The notes under the pieces: model-generated | The model's input: the letters and a program-made list of their open reading frames with translations, nothing else | Database searches by the model: none | What the model was told of the DNA's origin: nothing | Source of the DNA: Streptomyces xanthochromogenes | GTDB taxonomy: Bacteria > Actinomycetota > Actinomycetes > Streptomycetales > Streptomycetaceae | NCBI RefSeq assembly: GCF_014650455.1 | Contig: NZ_BMUZ01000005.1 | Location: 186,001-250,000, forward strand | Direction: 5' to 3' | Length of the DNA: 64,000 nt | Program-made: the position numbers and the translations under genes | In this document: positions 44,992 through 54,113 of the stretch, in pieces | Numbering within the stretch: the stretch's first letter is position 1 | Layout: each line of letters begins with the position of its first letter

Positions 44992-47262
44992 TCAAAGCCC
45001 CCCGTGGAACGTCCGGTTGATGACGTCCAGCTGCTGCTCGCGGGTGAGGCGGACGAAGTTGACCGCGTAGCCGGAGACCCGGATGGTGAGCTGGGGGTAG
45101 TTCTCCGGGTGCTGCATGGCGTCTTCGAGGGTGGCCTTGTCGAGGACGTTCACGTTCATGTGGAAGCCGTTGCTGGCCATGAAGCCATCCAGGACCCCGG
45201 ACAGGTTGTCGATGCGCTCGCGCGGGGTGCGGCCGAGGGCGTCGGGGGTGATGGTGTTGGTGAGCGAGATGCCGTCCTCGGCGTCGTCGTAGGGCAGCTT
45301 GGCGACGGACAGCGCGGAGGCGATGTAGCCGTGCTGGTCGCGGCCGTTCATCGGGTTCGCGCCGGGCGCGAACGGGGTGCCGGCCCGGCGGCCGTCGGGG
45401 GTGTTGCCGGTCTTCTTGCCGTAGACCACGTTGGACGTGATCGTCAGCACCGACTGGGTGTGGACGGCGTTGCGGTAGGTGGGGTGCTTGCGCACCTTCT
45501 CCATGAAGTCGTGCACGATCTTGGTGGCGATCTCGTCGGCGCGGTCGTCGTTGTTGCCGTACGCCGGGTAGTCGCCCTCGATCTCGTAGTCGACGGCGAG
45601 GCCCGTCTCGTCGCGGATGACCTTGACCTTGGCGTGCTTGATGGCGGACAGCGAGTCGGCGGCGACCGAGAGGCCGGCGATGCCGCAGGCCATGGTGCGC
45701 AGGATCTGCTGGTCGTGCAGCGCCATCTCGATGCGCTCGTAGGCGTACTTGTCGTGCATGTAGTGGATGACGTTGAGCGCGTGGACGTACGTCTTGGCCA
45801 GCCAGTCCAGCATCGCGTCGTACTGGGCGGCGACGGTCTCGTAGTCGAGGTGGTCGCCCTCGATGGGGGTGAAGCCCTCGACGACGAGCTTGCCGCTCTT
45901 CTCGTCGCGGCCGCCGTTGATCGCGTAGAGCAGGGCCTTGGCGACGTTGACGCGGGCGCCGAAGAACTGCATCTGCTTGCCGACGGCCATGGCCGACACG
46001 CAGCAGGCGATGGCGGTGTCGTCGCCGTACTTGGGCCGCATCAGCTCGTCGGACTCGAACTGGATCGCCGAGGTGTCGATGGCGACCTTGGACGCGAAGT
46101 CCTTGAATCCGGTGGGGAGTTCGCGGTCCCAGAAGACGGTGAGGTTGGGCTCGGGGGCGGGGCCGAGGTTGTAGAGGGTCTGCAGGGCGCGGAAGGTGGT
46201 GCGGGAGACGAGGGGGCGGCCGTCCTCGCCGATGCCGGCCATGGACCAGGTGACCCAGGTGGGGTCGCCGGAGTACAGCTCGTTGTATTCGGGGGTGCGC
46301 AGGAAGCGGACGATGCGGAGCTTGATGACGAAGTCGTCGATGAACTCCTGGGCCTGCTCCTCGGTGATGAGGCCGGCCTCGATGTCGCGCTGGAGGTAGA
46401 TGTCGAGGAAGTTGTCGATGCGGCCGATCGACATGGCCGCGCCGTTCTGCTCCTTCACCGCGGCGAGGTAGGCGAAGTACAGCCACTGGACGGCTTCGCG
46501 GCCGGTGGTGGCGGGGCCGGAGATGTCGTAGCCGTAGGAGAGGGCCATGGCCTTGAGTTCGCCGAGTGCCTTGATCTGCTCGGAGATTTCCTCGCGGTCG
46601 CGGATGACGGTCTCCGTCGCCCAGGCTTCGCCGAGGCGGGCCTTGTCGGCTTCCTTGGCGGCGATGAGGCGGTCGACGCCGTAGAGGGCGACGCGGCGGT
46701 AGTCGCCGATGATGCGGCCGCGGCCGTAGGCGTCGGGCAGGCCCGTGATGATGCCGGAGGAGCGGCAGGCGCGGATCTCGGGGGTGTAGGCGTCGAAGAC
46801 GCCCTCGTTGTGGGTCTTGCGCAGGTGGGTGTAGACGTCGCGGATCTCGGGGTCGGCCTCGTAGCCGTAGGCGTTGAGGGCGCCTTCGACCATGCGCCAG
46901 CCGCCGTTGGGCATGATGGCGCGCTTGAGGGCGCCATCGGTCTGGAGGCCGACGATGAGGTCGTTGTGGTCGGCGGGGGTGCCGTCGATGTAGCCGGGCT
47001 TGAAGGCGTCGATGCGGGACGGGGTCTTCACGTCCACGTCGTAGATGCCCTGCTCGATCTCCTGCGGGAACATCGACAGGAGCTTGTTCCAGACGGCGGT
47101 GGTGCGCTCGGTGGGGCCGGCCAGGAAGTCGGCGTCGCCCTCGTAGGGCGTGTAGTTCTGCTGGACGAAGTCGCGGACGTCGATGGCGTCGCGCCACAGT
47201 CCGCCCTTGAAGCCGTCCCAGGCTGCGCCGTTCTTCGTTGCCTCTGCGGGGGTCGCGGTCAT
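44992..47262 (-). CDS. pflB: Pyruvate formate-lyase (formate C-acetyltransferase)
   Basis: 756-residue glycyl-radical enzyme converting pyruvate and CoA to acetyl-CoA and formate without oxygen. All essential parts are intact: [18 protein letters not shown] at the N-terminus, the adjacent active-site cysteines C420-C421 (E. coli C418-C419), the [10 protein letters not shown] block, and the radical site RVSGYAVNF with Gly731 (Gly734 in E. coli). The ATG at 47262 follows GGAAGGG. Length matches E. coli PflB (760). A Rex operator 210 nt upstream predicts induction at high NADH. Striking in a Streptomyces; a functional anaerobic role is inferred. Confidence 0.95.
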   Translation of the reverse strand: MTATPAEATKNGAAWDGFKGGLWRDAIDVRDFVQQNYTPYEGDADFLAGPTERTTAVWNKLLSMFPQEIEQGIYDVDVKTPSRIDAFKPGYIDGTPADHNDLIVGLQTDGALKRAIMPNGGWRMVEGALNAYGYEADPEIRDVYTHLRKTHNEGVFDAYTPEIRACRSSGIITGLPDAYGRGRIIGDYRRVALYGVDRLIAAKEADKARLGEAWATETVIRDREEISEQIKALGELKAMALSYGYDISGPATTGREAVQWLYFAYLAAVKEQNGAAMSIGRIDNFLDIYLQRDIEAGLITEEQAQEFIDDFVIKLRIVRFLRTPEYNELYSGDPTWVTWSMAGIGEDGRPLVSRTTFRALQTLYNLGPAPEPNLTVFWDRELPTGFKDFASKVAIDTSAIQFESDELMRPKYGDDTAIACCVSAMAVGKQMQFFGARVNVAKALLYAINGGRDEKSGKLVVEGFTPIEGDHLDYETVAAQYDAMLDWLAKTYVHALNVIHYMHDKYAYERIEMALHDQQILRTMACGIAGLSVAADSLSAIKHAKVKVIRDETGLAVDYEIEGDYPAYGNNDDRADEIATKIVHDFMEKVRKHPTYRNAVHTQSVLTITSNVVYGKKTGNTPDGRRAGTPFAPGANPMNGRDQHGYIASALSVAKLPYDDAEDGISLTNTITPDALGRTPRERIDNLSGVLDGFMASNGFHMNVNVLDKATLEDAMQHPENYPQLTIRVSGYAVNFVRLTREQQLDVINRTFHGGL

Positions 47263-47346
47263 GGCGGGCACCCTTCCGAATCGCCGTTGACGTGTCCTTC
47301 TGCGTCGTCGAGCGGTAGCTCTTCGACTGCTTCCATTCCACTCCTT

Positions 47347-47358
47347 TTGATCGATCAA
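47347..47358. promoter_or_regulatory. 12-bp palindrome in the pflB leader
   Basis: TTGATCGATCAA is a perfect palindrome 85 nt before pflB. It has the half-sites TTGAT/ATCAA of FNR-type regulators but with 2 nt between them rather than 4, so FNR/CRP binding is doubtful. Confidence 0.35.
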
Positions 47359-47450
47359 TTGCGGCGGCAGAGGTCACCAGATCCGGGCCGAAAGCCCCCT
47401 CCTTCACCTCCCCCATTTCTTGACACTGCCACTGACCTGCACATTCGGCC

Positions 47451-47465
47451 GGGACCTTGGGCCCT
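47451..47465. promoter_or_regulatory. DevR/OsdR-like box upstream of pflB
   Basis: GGGAC-N5-GCCCT resembles the hypoxia regulator box GGGAC-N5-GTCCC (8 of 10 defined bases), 6 nt from the Rex operator on the pflB side. It is a candidate site for the Streptomyces OsdR (DevR) response regulator. Confidence 0.45.
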
Positions 47466-47471
47466 AGTTCG

Positions 47472-47491
47472 CTTGTGAAAGCATTCACAAG
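47472..47491. promoter_or_regulatory. Rex operator (ROP) of pflB
   Basis: CTTGTGAA-AGCA-TTCACAAG is a perfect 8-4-8 palindrome and matches the Rex consensus TTGTGAA-N4-TTCACAA completely. Rex is the NADH/NAD+-sensing repressor first described in Streptomyces coelicolor. The site is 210 nt before the pflB start and 110 nt beyond the narK stop, so pflB is the target. Confidence 0.88.
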
Positions 47492-47518
47492 AATTTCCCC
47501 GCCGCGCACCTCCGGAAC

Positions 47519-47555
47519 GCGAAGGGGCCCGCACGGAATGTGCGGGCCCCTTCGC
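47519..47555 (-). terminator. Terminator after narK
   Basis: GCGAAGGGGCCCGCAC pairs perfectly with GTGCGGGCCCCTTCGC (16 bp, loop GGAAT), 46 nt beyond the narK stop. Confidence 0.85.
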
Positions 47556-47556
47556 C

Positions 47557-47592
47557 GTCGACCGAGAAGTCGACCGAGAAGTCGACCGAGAA
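47557..47592. repeat. Three perfect copies of a 12-bp unit after narK
   Basis: GTCGACCGAGAA is repeated three times head to tail between the narK stop and its terminator. No function is evident; slippage is the simplest explanation. Confidence 0.85.
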
Positions 47593-47600
47593 CCTGCCGC

Positions 47601-49031
47601 CTAGCTGGGCGCCTCCGCGCCCTTGCGGGCGTAGAACCACCAGGCGACCACGATGCAGCTGACGTAGAAGGCCACGAAGCCCCACATCGCGCTGGTCACC
47701 GCGAAGTTGGCGAACATCGCCGGGATGAAGAAGAAGCCGTACGCGGCGATCGCGGAGGTGAAGCCGGTGACCGCGCCCGCCTCCATCTCGGACTGCTTGA
47801 GCGCCTTGGCGTACTCGGGAGTGCCCTCGGTCAGACCCTTCAGGTGCTGGTTGCGGAAGATCACCGGGATCTGCCGGAAGGTCGAGCCGTTGCCGATGCC
47901 GGAGAAGAAGAACGCGGCGAGGAAGCAGCCGAAGAAGCCGAAGAAGTTGCCCGAACCCCCGCCGGTGGGAAGGAAGTTGATGACACCGATGATCGCGAGC
48001 GCCATGCCGACGAACGAGATGATGGTGACCTTCGCGCCGCCGAGCTTGTCGGCGATCCAGCCGCCGGCCCAGCGGGCCAGTGCGCCCAGGGCCGGGCCCA
48101 TCCAGGCGTAGGTGGCGACGGAGTACGCCGGGAACGTCGTCTTGATCAGGAGCGGCAGGGCGGCGGCGAAGCCGATGAAGGAGCCGAAGGTGCCGACGTA
48201 CAGCCAGGTCATCAGCCAGTTGTGCTTGCGCTTGAAGATGACCTTCTGGCGGCTGAACGGGGTGGAGGCGACCTTCAGGTCGTTCTGGCCGAACCAGGCG
48301 ATCAGGGCGAGGACGATCAGGACCGGGACCCACAGGAACGCGGCGTTCTGCAGGTAGACCGGGGTGCCGTCCTTCTTGTGCTGGGCGGAGCCGATCGCGA
48401 TGGTCGAGAAGGTGATGACGATCGGGGTCAGGAGCTGGACGACGGAGACGCCGAGGTTGCCGAGGCCGCCGTTGATCCCGGTGGCGTTGCCCTTCTCCTT
48501 CTTCGGGAAGAAGAAGCCGATGTTGGCGAGCGAGGAGGCGAAGTTGGCGCCGCCGATGCCGCAGAGCGCGGCGATGATCACCATGACGCCGTACGGGGTC
48601 GAGGTGTTCTGGATGGCGATACCGAGCCAGATCAGCGGCACGATCAGCACGACCGTCGACAGCGCGGTGAAGCGGCGCTGGCCGATCATCGGGCCGAGGA
48701 AGGTGTAGAGGATGCGGGCGGTGCCGCCGGTCAGGCCCGGTATGGCGGTGAGCCAGAACAGCTGGGAGGTGGAGAAGGTGAAGCCGACGTCCTTGAGGTT
48801 GGTCGCGGTGACGGACCAGACCTGCCAGACCACGAAGGCGACGAGCAGGGCGGGGACGGCGATCCACAGGTTCCGGGTGGCCACCTTCCGGCCGACCGAC
48901 CGCCAGAAGACCTCGTTCTCCGGCTCCCATTCGGTGATGGTGCGGCCGGGACGATAGTTCGCCGGGTCGTACGAGCCTGTGGCGTCGGGGCCGGCGTCGT
49001 GCCGGGTGGATGGCTGGAGCGCGGAACTCAT
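47601..49031 (-). CDS. narK: Nitrate/nitrite transporter NarK
   Basis: 476-residue MFS permease of the NarK type with twelve hydrophobic segments and the nitrate-signature segments: SQLFWLTAIPGLTGGTARILYTF in helix 2 (substrate Arg), GGANFASSLANIGFFFPKKEKGNATGINGGLGNLGVS (first nitrate signature, split here over two listings) and the FLAAFFFSGIGNGSTFRQ region (second). A long hydrophilic N-terminus (about 45 residues) precedes helix 1. The ATG at 49031 lies 208 bp downstream of the nirBD stop, so it may be co-transcribed or have its own promoter. Confidence 0.93.
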   Translation of the reverse strand: MSSALQPSTRHDAGPDATGSYDPANYRPGRTITEWEPENEVFWRSVGRKVATRNLWIAVPALLVAFVVWQVWSVTATNLKDVGFTFSTSQLFWLTAIPGLTGGTARILYTFLGPMIGQRRFTALSTVVLIVPLIWLGIAIQNTSTPYGVMVIIAALCGIGGANFASSLANIGFFFPKKEKGNATGINGGLGNLGVSVVQLLTPIVITFSTIAIGSAQHKKDGTPVYLQNAAFLWVPVLIVLALIAWFGQNDLKVASTPFSRQKVIFKRKHNWLMTWLYVGTFGSFIGFAAALPLLIKTTFPAYSVATYAWMGPALGALARWAGGWIADKLGGAKVTIISFVGMALAIIGVINFLPTGGGSGNFFGFFGCFLAAFFFSGIGNGSTFRQIPVIFRNQHLKGLTEGTPEYAKALKQSEMEAGAVTGFTSAIAAYGFFFIPAMFANFAVTSAMWGFVAFYVSCIVVAWWFYARKGAEAPS

Positions 49032-49239
49032 GGTGCTTCCCAGGGGGTTGAGACGAGTCCTGACATATCCAGGCTGCGCCTCACGCGCCCTCGCGGTGAG
49101 AGGCGAATGCCATGAGTGCGGGCGGCCCTAGGTCCCCGGGGCGGCGGCTGTACGGCCCGCGCCCGCCGCCGGAACCGGAAGCGGAACCGGGCCGGGCAGC
49201 CCCGGCCGACGGCCTCCCCGTACCGCCGGCGAACCGGCG

Positions 49240-52002
49240 CTAGAACCGGGAGACGGGGGCGTCGGCGAGGTCGACGACGGGGAGGCTGACGTCCGGGTCG
49301 TCCAGGCAGCGGCCGGTGCGCAGGTCGAACTCCTGCTTGTGCATGGGAGAGGCGACGACGGGGACGCCGTCGCGGCTGCCCATGATGCCGCCCGCGATGA
49401 CGTCGGCCCCGGAGAACGGGTCGCGGTTGGAGACCGCGTACACCTGCCCCGTACGGGACTTGAAGAGCGCGGCCTCGCTGCCGTCGGGGAGCTTGGCGGG
49501 GCGGCCCCGGCCGGGTTCGAGGTCCTCGTGGGCGCCGAAGTCGACGTGGCCGAAGCGGTCGAGGGCGGCGGGGTCGGCGAGGACGGCGGCCCACTCGTCG
49601 CGGTAGGCGGCGACATGGCGGTCCATCTGCGCTTCGAGCTCGTCGCAGATGCCGAGGGAGTCGGCGAGCAGGACGTCCTTGAGGTGGTCGAGGCCGCCGT
49701 CGATGCGCTCGATCCAGGCCGCGGTGCGCTCCAGGCGTTCGGCGGTGCGCACGTAGTACATGAGGAACCGGTCGATCGTCTTGAACAGGTCGGCGGTGGA
49801 CAGGTCGGCGGCCAGCAGATCGGCGTGCCGGGGCTGGGCGCCGCCGTTGCCGCAGACGTACAGGTTCCAGCCGCCCGCGGTGGCGATGACGCCGATGTCC
49901 TTGCCGCGTGCCTCGGCGCACTCGCGCAGGCAGCCGGAGACGCCGCCCTTGAACTTGTGCGGGGTGCGCAGGCCCCGGTAGCGGTTCTCCAGGTCGATGG
50001 CGAGCTGGATGGAGTCGCCCTGTCCGAAGCGGCAGAACCGGGCGCCGACACAGGACTTGACGGCCCGCAGCGACTTTCCGTACGCCTGGCCGGACTCGAA
50101 GCCGGCCGCGCCGAGGCGGCGCCAGATGTCGGGGAGCTGGTCGGCGCGGGCGCCGAAGAGGCCGATCCGCTGGGCCCCGGTGATCTTGGTGTAGAGGCCG
50201 TAGTCACGGGCCACCTCGCCGAGCGCGATGACCTGCGCGGGGGTGACCTCGCCGCCGGGGACGCGGGGAATGACGGAGTAGGTGCCGTCCTTCTGGAGGT
50301 TGGCGAGGAAGAGGTCGTTGGAGTCCTGGAGGGTGGCCTGTTCGCCGTCGAGTACGTGGCCGATGCCGAGTTCGGGGGCGAGGGTGCCGAGCACGTTGCC
50401 GACGACGGGCTTGCAGACGGCGCAGCCTTCCCCGCCCTTTCCGTGACGCTCCATCAACTCACTGAAGGACCGGATGTGTTCGCCCTTCACGGCGGCGTAG
50501 ATCTCCGAGCGCGTGAGCTCGAAGTGTTCGCACAGGCCGCGCGCCTTCACGACGCCGGCGGCGGCGAGTTCGGCGTCGAGGACGGCCTGGAGCGAACCGA
50601 GGCAGCCGCCGCAGCCGGTTCCGGCCTTGGTGCAGCGCTTGACCCCGCCGATGTCGGTGAGCCCGTGCTCGGCGACGGCGTCGCGCACCTGCCCCTTGGT
50701 GACGTTGTGGCAGGAGCAGACGACGGCGTCGTCGGGCAGCGCGTCGGCGCCCGGCACTTCGCCGCCGGCCGGGGCGATGAACGCCGCTGCCGGGCCCGGG
50801 AGTTGGCGGCCGGTGTGCGGCTGGAGCGAGCCGTAGGCGGCGGCGTCGCCGACCAGGATGCCGCCGAGGAGGCGGCCGTCGGGGGCGAGCAGCAGCTTCT
50901 TGTAGACGCCCTCGCGCCCGTCGGAGAACAGCACCTCGACGGCGCCGCTCCCCGAGGCCGCGAAGGGGTCGCCGAAGGAGGCGACGTCGGCGCCCATCAG
51001 CTTGAGCTTGGTGGAGGTGTCGGCGCCGGTGAAGGTGAGGTCCGCGCCGCCCGCGAGGCGCTCGGCGACGGTCTCGGCCATCTGGTAGCCGGGCGCGACC
51101 AGGCCGTACACGCGGCCGTCGACGGTCTGGGCGCACTCGCCGATGGCGTAGATGTACGGGTCGGTGGTGCGGCAGTGCGCGTCGACGGCGACGCCGCCCC
51201 GGTCGCCGACGGCGAGCCCGCACTCGCGGGCGAGGCGGTCGCGGGGGCGCACCCCGGCGGAGAAGACCACGACGTCGGCGCCGATGCGGCGGCCGTCGCT
51301 GAGGCGCAGCTCGCGCACCCGGCCGGTGTCGTCGAGCTCGACCTCGTGGGCGCCGACGCCGGTGTGCACGGCGACGCCCATGGACTCGATGGTGGTGCGC
51401 AGGGCGGCGGCTCCGCCGTCGTCGACCTGGAGCGGCATGAGCCGGGGCGCGAATTCGACGACGTGGGTGCTCAGGCCGAGGGTGCGCAGCGCGCCGGCGG
51501 CCTCCAGGCCGAGCAGGCCGCCGCCGATGACGACGCCGGTGCGGGCGCCGTCCTGGGCGTAGCGGGTGAGCTGTTCGACGTCGTAGAGGGTGCGATAGGT
51601 GAAGCAGCCGGTGGCGTCCGCGCCGGGGATGGGCGGCACGAAGGGGTAGGAGCCGGTGGCCAGGACGAGCGCGTCGTAGGGGACGACGGTGCCGGAGGTG
51701 GTGGTGACCGTGCGGGCCGCCGGGTCGACGGCCTCGGCGGGGTCGCCGAGCCGCAGGTCGATGCCGTGCTGTTCCATGAACTGGGCGTCGGGCAGGGCGA
51801 GTTGGCCGGACGTGGCGCCGGTGAACGCGGACGAGAGGTGGACGCGGTCGTAGGCGGGGACGTCCTCCTCGGCGAGTACGGTGACGTGCCAGCCGGGGTC
51901 GCCGGGGCGGGCCAGGGCCCCGCGCTCGGCGAGGGCTTCCAGGAGGCGGTGGCCGACCATGCCGTGGCCGATCAGCACGAGGTTCTGCGCGGGCTGCGAC
52001 AT
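49240..52002 (-). CDS. nirB: NAD(P)H-dependent nitrite reductase, fused NirB-NirD
   Basis: 920-residue cytoplasmic enzyme reducing nitrite to ammonium. Domains: FAD/NAD(P)H reductase (1-400, LVLIGHGMVGHRLLEAL, VLATGSYPFVPP, GGGLLGLEAA); BFD-like [2Fe-2S] (about 410-470, CSCHNVTK and CGGCLGSL); nitrite/sulfite ferredoxin-like and siroheme/[4Fe-4S] domain with C-x5-C (CVGARFC) and C-x3-C (CLREC); and a C-terminal NirD Rieske-type domain from about 820 (ALFKSRTGQVYAV, MHKQEF). NirD-type small subunits lack the cluster ligands, as here. Usually nirD is a separate gene; the join is compact and lacks the normal NirD N-terminus. ATG at 52002. Confidence 0.93.
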   Translation of the reverse strand: MSQPAQNLVLIGHGMVGHRLLEALAERGALARPGDPGWHVTVLAEEDVPAYDRVHLSSAFTGATSGQLALPDAQFMEQHGIDLRLGDPAEAVDPAARTVTTTSGTVVPYDALVLATGSYPFVPPIPGADATGCFTYRTLYDVEQLTRYAQDGARTGVVIGGGLLGLEAAGALRTLGLSTHVVEFAPRLMPLQVDDGGAAALRTTIESMGVAVHTGVGAHEVELDDTGRVRELRLSDGRRIGADVVVFSAGVRPRDRLARECGLAVGDRGGVAVDAHCRTTDPYIYAIGECAQTVDGRVYGLVAPGYQMAETVAERLAGGADLTFTGADTSTKLKLMGADVASFGDPFAASGSGAVEVLFSDGREGVYKKLLLAPDGRLLGGILVGDAAAYGSLQPHTGRQLPGPAAAFIAPAGGEVPGADALPDDAVVCSCHNVTKGQVRDAVAEHGLTDIGGVKRCTKAGTGCGGCLGSLQAVLDAELAAAGVVKARGLCEHFELTRSEIYAAVKGEHIRSFSELMERHGKGGEGCAVCKPVVGNVLGTLAPELGIGHVLDGEQATLQDSNDLFLANLQKDGTYSVIPRVPGGEVTPAQVIALGEVARDYGLYTKITGAQRIGLFGARADQLPDIWRRLGAAGFESGQAYGKSLRAVKSCVGARFCRFGQGDSIQLAIDLENRYRGLRTPHKFKGGVSGCLRECAEARGKDIGVIATAGGWNLYVCGNGGAQPRHADLLAADLSTADLFKTIDRFLMYYVRTAERLERTAAWIERIDGGLDHLKDVLLADSLGICDELEAQMDRHVAAYRDEWAAVLADPAALDRFGHVDFGAHEDLEPGRGRPAKLPDGSEAALFKSRTGQVYAVSNRDPFSGADVIAGGIMGSRDGVPVVASPMHKQEFDLRTGRCLDDPDVSLPVVDLADAPVSRF

Positions 52003-52065
52003 GGCATCGCTCCGGGGCTCGGGCCCGGCCCCTTCGACGGTGCTGGAGGTCCACACGGCGGGACT

Positions 52066-52097
52066 GGGCGGTCTACCCCCTCGACGCTAGACCGCCC
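52066..52097. promoter_or_regulatory. Inverted repeat upstream of nirBD
   Basis: GGGCGGTCTA and TAGACCGCCC are perfect 10-bp arms with a 12-nt spacer, 64-95 nt before the nirBD start. It may be an operator or a hairpin ending the upstream DUF1838 transcript; no GlnR-type GTnAC-n6-GnAAC site was evident in this gap. Confidence 0.5.
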
Positions 52098-52184
52098 GAA
52101 CCCGCCCGGGCCCCCGAAAAAGCCCTCGCCACCAGGGACTTGCGGCCCCCGGGGGCGGGCAGTTGGACCCGGACCGTCCCGCTT

Positions 52185-52931
52185 CTAGGCGGGCGGGTTG
52201 AGCTTGCGGAAGTAGGTCCAGCTGGTCTCGTTGGGCTCGCTCCACTTCTCTGGGGCGTGCGCGTACTCCGGGTGGTGCTCGGCGATGTACGCGCGGGTGC
52301 GCTCGGGCACCTCGTCGTACGAGCCGAGCTTGCGGCCCCGGCAGTGGTAGGTGAGGCCGCCGGGCCGCTGGCCGCGTGCCATCCAGGGCAGCCACGGCGA
52401 CATCCGGGTCCAGGACATGGTGGCCGGGACGCTGTCGGCGTCGCCCGCGAGGTCGGTGCGGTCGGCGAAGAACTGGAAGAGCTCCAGCGCCTTGTAGGTG
52501 TCCCCGGACGAGTGCAGGGGGTACTGGGCGACGGGCAGCGGCGAGGGGTAGGCGAGCGGGATCTCCAGGCTGAAGCAGACCTGTCCGCCGAGCTCGGTGG
52601 CCGGCACGGGGAAGGGGCGCCAGCGCTGGTTGGCCGGGTCGTTCCAGACGTGTACGACGGGCAGGTCCTGCCAGCTCTCCAGGATGTCCCTACTGATCGG
52701 GTCGAGGTAGAAGGCGGCCTCACGGGTGAGCAGCTGATACGCGTCCGGGCCTGCCTCGCCGTCCTGGACGAGGCGGGCCACGTTGACCCCCTCGAATCCG
52801 AAGAGCCGCGTGTACGGCTCGTCCGGCGCCCAGGAGTACACGTCCCCCGACCACCAGTAGGTGACCTCCTCACCGCCGAGGGAGGCACGGGTGCGGGCGA
52901 GGTCGCGGAGCTGCTGTGCGGGTGTGGTCAT
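52185..52931 (-). CDS. DUF1838 family protein
   Basis: 248-residue soluble protein without signal peptide. The late segment SWTRMSPWLPWMARGQRPGG and the SLEIPLAYPSPLP block are the conserved parts of DUF1838; the N-terminal WWSGDVYSWAPDEPYTRLFGFEGVNVARL also fits. Function is unknown. The ATG at 52931 lacks a strong Shine-Dalgarno. It lies 182 bp upstream of nirBD on the same strand, which may be coincidental. Confidence 0.82.
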   Translation of the reverse strand: MTTPAQQLRDLARTRASLGGEEVTYWWSGDVYSWAPDEPYTRLFGFEGVNVARLVQDGEAGPDAYQLLTREAAFYLDPISRDILESWQDLPVVHVWNDPANQRWRPFPVPATELGGQVCFSLEIPLAYPSPLPVAQYPLHSSGDTYKALELFQFFADRTDLAGDADSVPATMSWTRMSPWLPWMARGQRPGGLTYHCRGRKLGSYDEVPERTRAYIAEHHPEYAHAPEKWSEPNETSWTYFRKLNPPA

Positions 52932-53034
52932 GCCCCCACTCTGCGCGGCTTCCCCACCCCGGGAAACCCCCACCCCCTTCTCCCCCTCACACCGCACGTG
53001 GCCACTCGCGCCCCCAACCCCCTTCTCCCCCTCG

Positions 53035-53240
53035 CGCCGCACGTGGCCACTCTCGCAGTTCCCCGCGCCCCTCAAACCCGCCTTCATCCGCAGGCCGTGC
53101 CCGCTTCTCGCGCAGTTCCCCGCGCCCCTGGCAGGACCGGTGCTGGGGCACCTACAGCCCGTCCGGCGATTGAGGACGAGCGCCCTTAAGGCGCGAACGG
53201 GGTCTGGGGCGGAGCCCCAGGGGCCGGAACCAACCAACGC
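53035..53240 (+). repeat. Composite intergenic repeat, copy C
   Basis: Two 57-bp units (GCAGTTCCCCGCGCCCCT at 53055 and 53112) are followed by the CCGTCCGGCG-ATTGAGGACG block, the TTAAGGCGCGAACGGGGTCT block and the CCGGAACCAACCAACGCC tail, as at 17.2 kb. Before it, 52976-53035 holds a degenerate doublet (CCCCCTTCTCCCCCTC, GCACGTGGCCACTC). This fills the 481-bp divergent gap before the chelatase gene; no other feature is visible apart from the probable promoter after 53300. Confidence 0.82.
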
Positions 53241-53412
53241 CGGGCCACGGGCGGGCGGGCAAAAACCCCAGGAGGTTGCCCCGGACGAGCACAAAGGCCC
53301 CCCACCAGGGGACCTTGGCCGAGCCCGCCGCACGTGGACCCGCGTTAGCGTGAAGACGCCGGGGTGCCACGACACCACCCCGGCACCCACCACCCCCCAC
53401 GGGAGGCCCGCG

Positions 53413-54084
53413 ATGCTCGTGATCGCCGTACACGGCAGCTCCGCCCCGGGCGCGGGCGCCACCATCGCCCGTCTGGTGAGGGCACTGGACAGGCCCGCCC
53501 TGATCGCGCACCTGGACGTGCAGCGCCCCTCCCTCGCCGATGTCCTCGCGAGGAATCCCGGCGCCGTGGTCGTGCCGCTGCTCCTCGGCGAGGGCTACCA
53601 CCGCCGCGTGGACGTCCCCGCCGTCGCCCGCCGCTTCCACTGCACCGTCACCGCCGGACTCGCGGGCGAGCCGGACGTGGCCCGCGCCGTGCACGACCGG
53701 CTGCTCGCGGCCGGCGGCCCCGGCGACGCGGTCGTCGTCGCGGGCGCGGGCTCGACCCGCCCGCACGGAAACGACGGAACCCGCGCCGTGGCAAGGGAGT
53801 TGAGCGCCGCCCACCCCGACATCCCCGTCCTCGACGCGTACTGCTCCGCCGCGCATCCCAGCGTCCGCGAGCGGGTCGAACAGCTCAGGGGTGCCGGGTT
53901 CCGGCGGATCACGATCGCCACGCACCTGCTGGCCCCCGGCCGCTTCACGCACGCGCTGGACGAGATCCGCGAGGCGATCCCCGGCGTCCACGCCGTGTCG
54001 GCCCCGATCGCCGACCACCCCCTGCTCGCGCGCCTTGTGCTGAACCGGTACGAATCCGTGCGCCCGGAAGTGTTGGCCGCCTAG
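53413..54084 (+). CDS. Sirohydrochlorin chelatase (CbiX/SirB family)
   Basis: 223-residue two-domain chelatase that inserts Fe2+ (siroheme) or Co2+ into sirohydrochlorin. The N-terminal AVHGSSAPGAG holds the metal-binding His; VVPLLLGEGYHRRVDVPAV gives the second conserved His; the C-terminal half repeats the fold with THLLAPGRFTHAL. Position next to nirBD, whose product needs siroheme, supports the iron role. The ATG at 53413 has GGGAGG at 7 nt. Length (about 223-250) fits the fused two-repeat class. Confidence 0.9.
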   Translation: MLVIAVHGSSAPGAGATIARLVRALDRPALIAHLDVQRPSLADVLARNPGAVVVPLLLGEGYHRRVDVPAVARRFHCTVTAGLAGEPDVARAVHDRLLAAGGPGDAVVVAGAGSTRPHGNDGTRAVARELSAAHPDIPVLDAYCSAAHPSVRERVEQLRGAGFRRITIATHLLAPGRFTHALDEIREAIPGVHAVSAPIADHPLLARLVLNRYESVRPEVLAA

Positions 54085-54113
54085 CGCACCGGCCCGTCTG
54101 CTGTGCTGTGCGC

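Noticed and set aside
47347..47358. FNR-type operator in the pflB leader
   Set aside because: TTGAT and ATCAA half-sites are separated by 2 nt instead of 4, so I keep it only as an unexplained palindrome.
43916..47509. 1197-residue open frame opposite/overlapping pflB and pflA, and similar long frames such as 363-2783 and 14152-17220
   Set aside because: These are high-GC shadow frames: Arg/Pro/Gly-rich translations without domains, lying over genes with clear catalytic motifs in another frame.
49032..49239. GlnR boxes before narK
   Set aside because: No convincing GTnAC-n6-GnAAC arrangement was found by eye in this gap or in 52003-52184; a matrix scan could still find a weak one.
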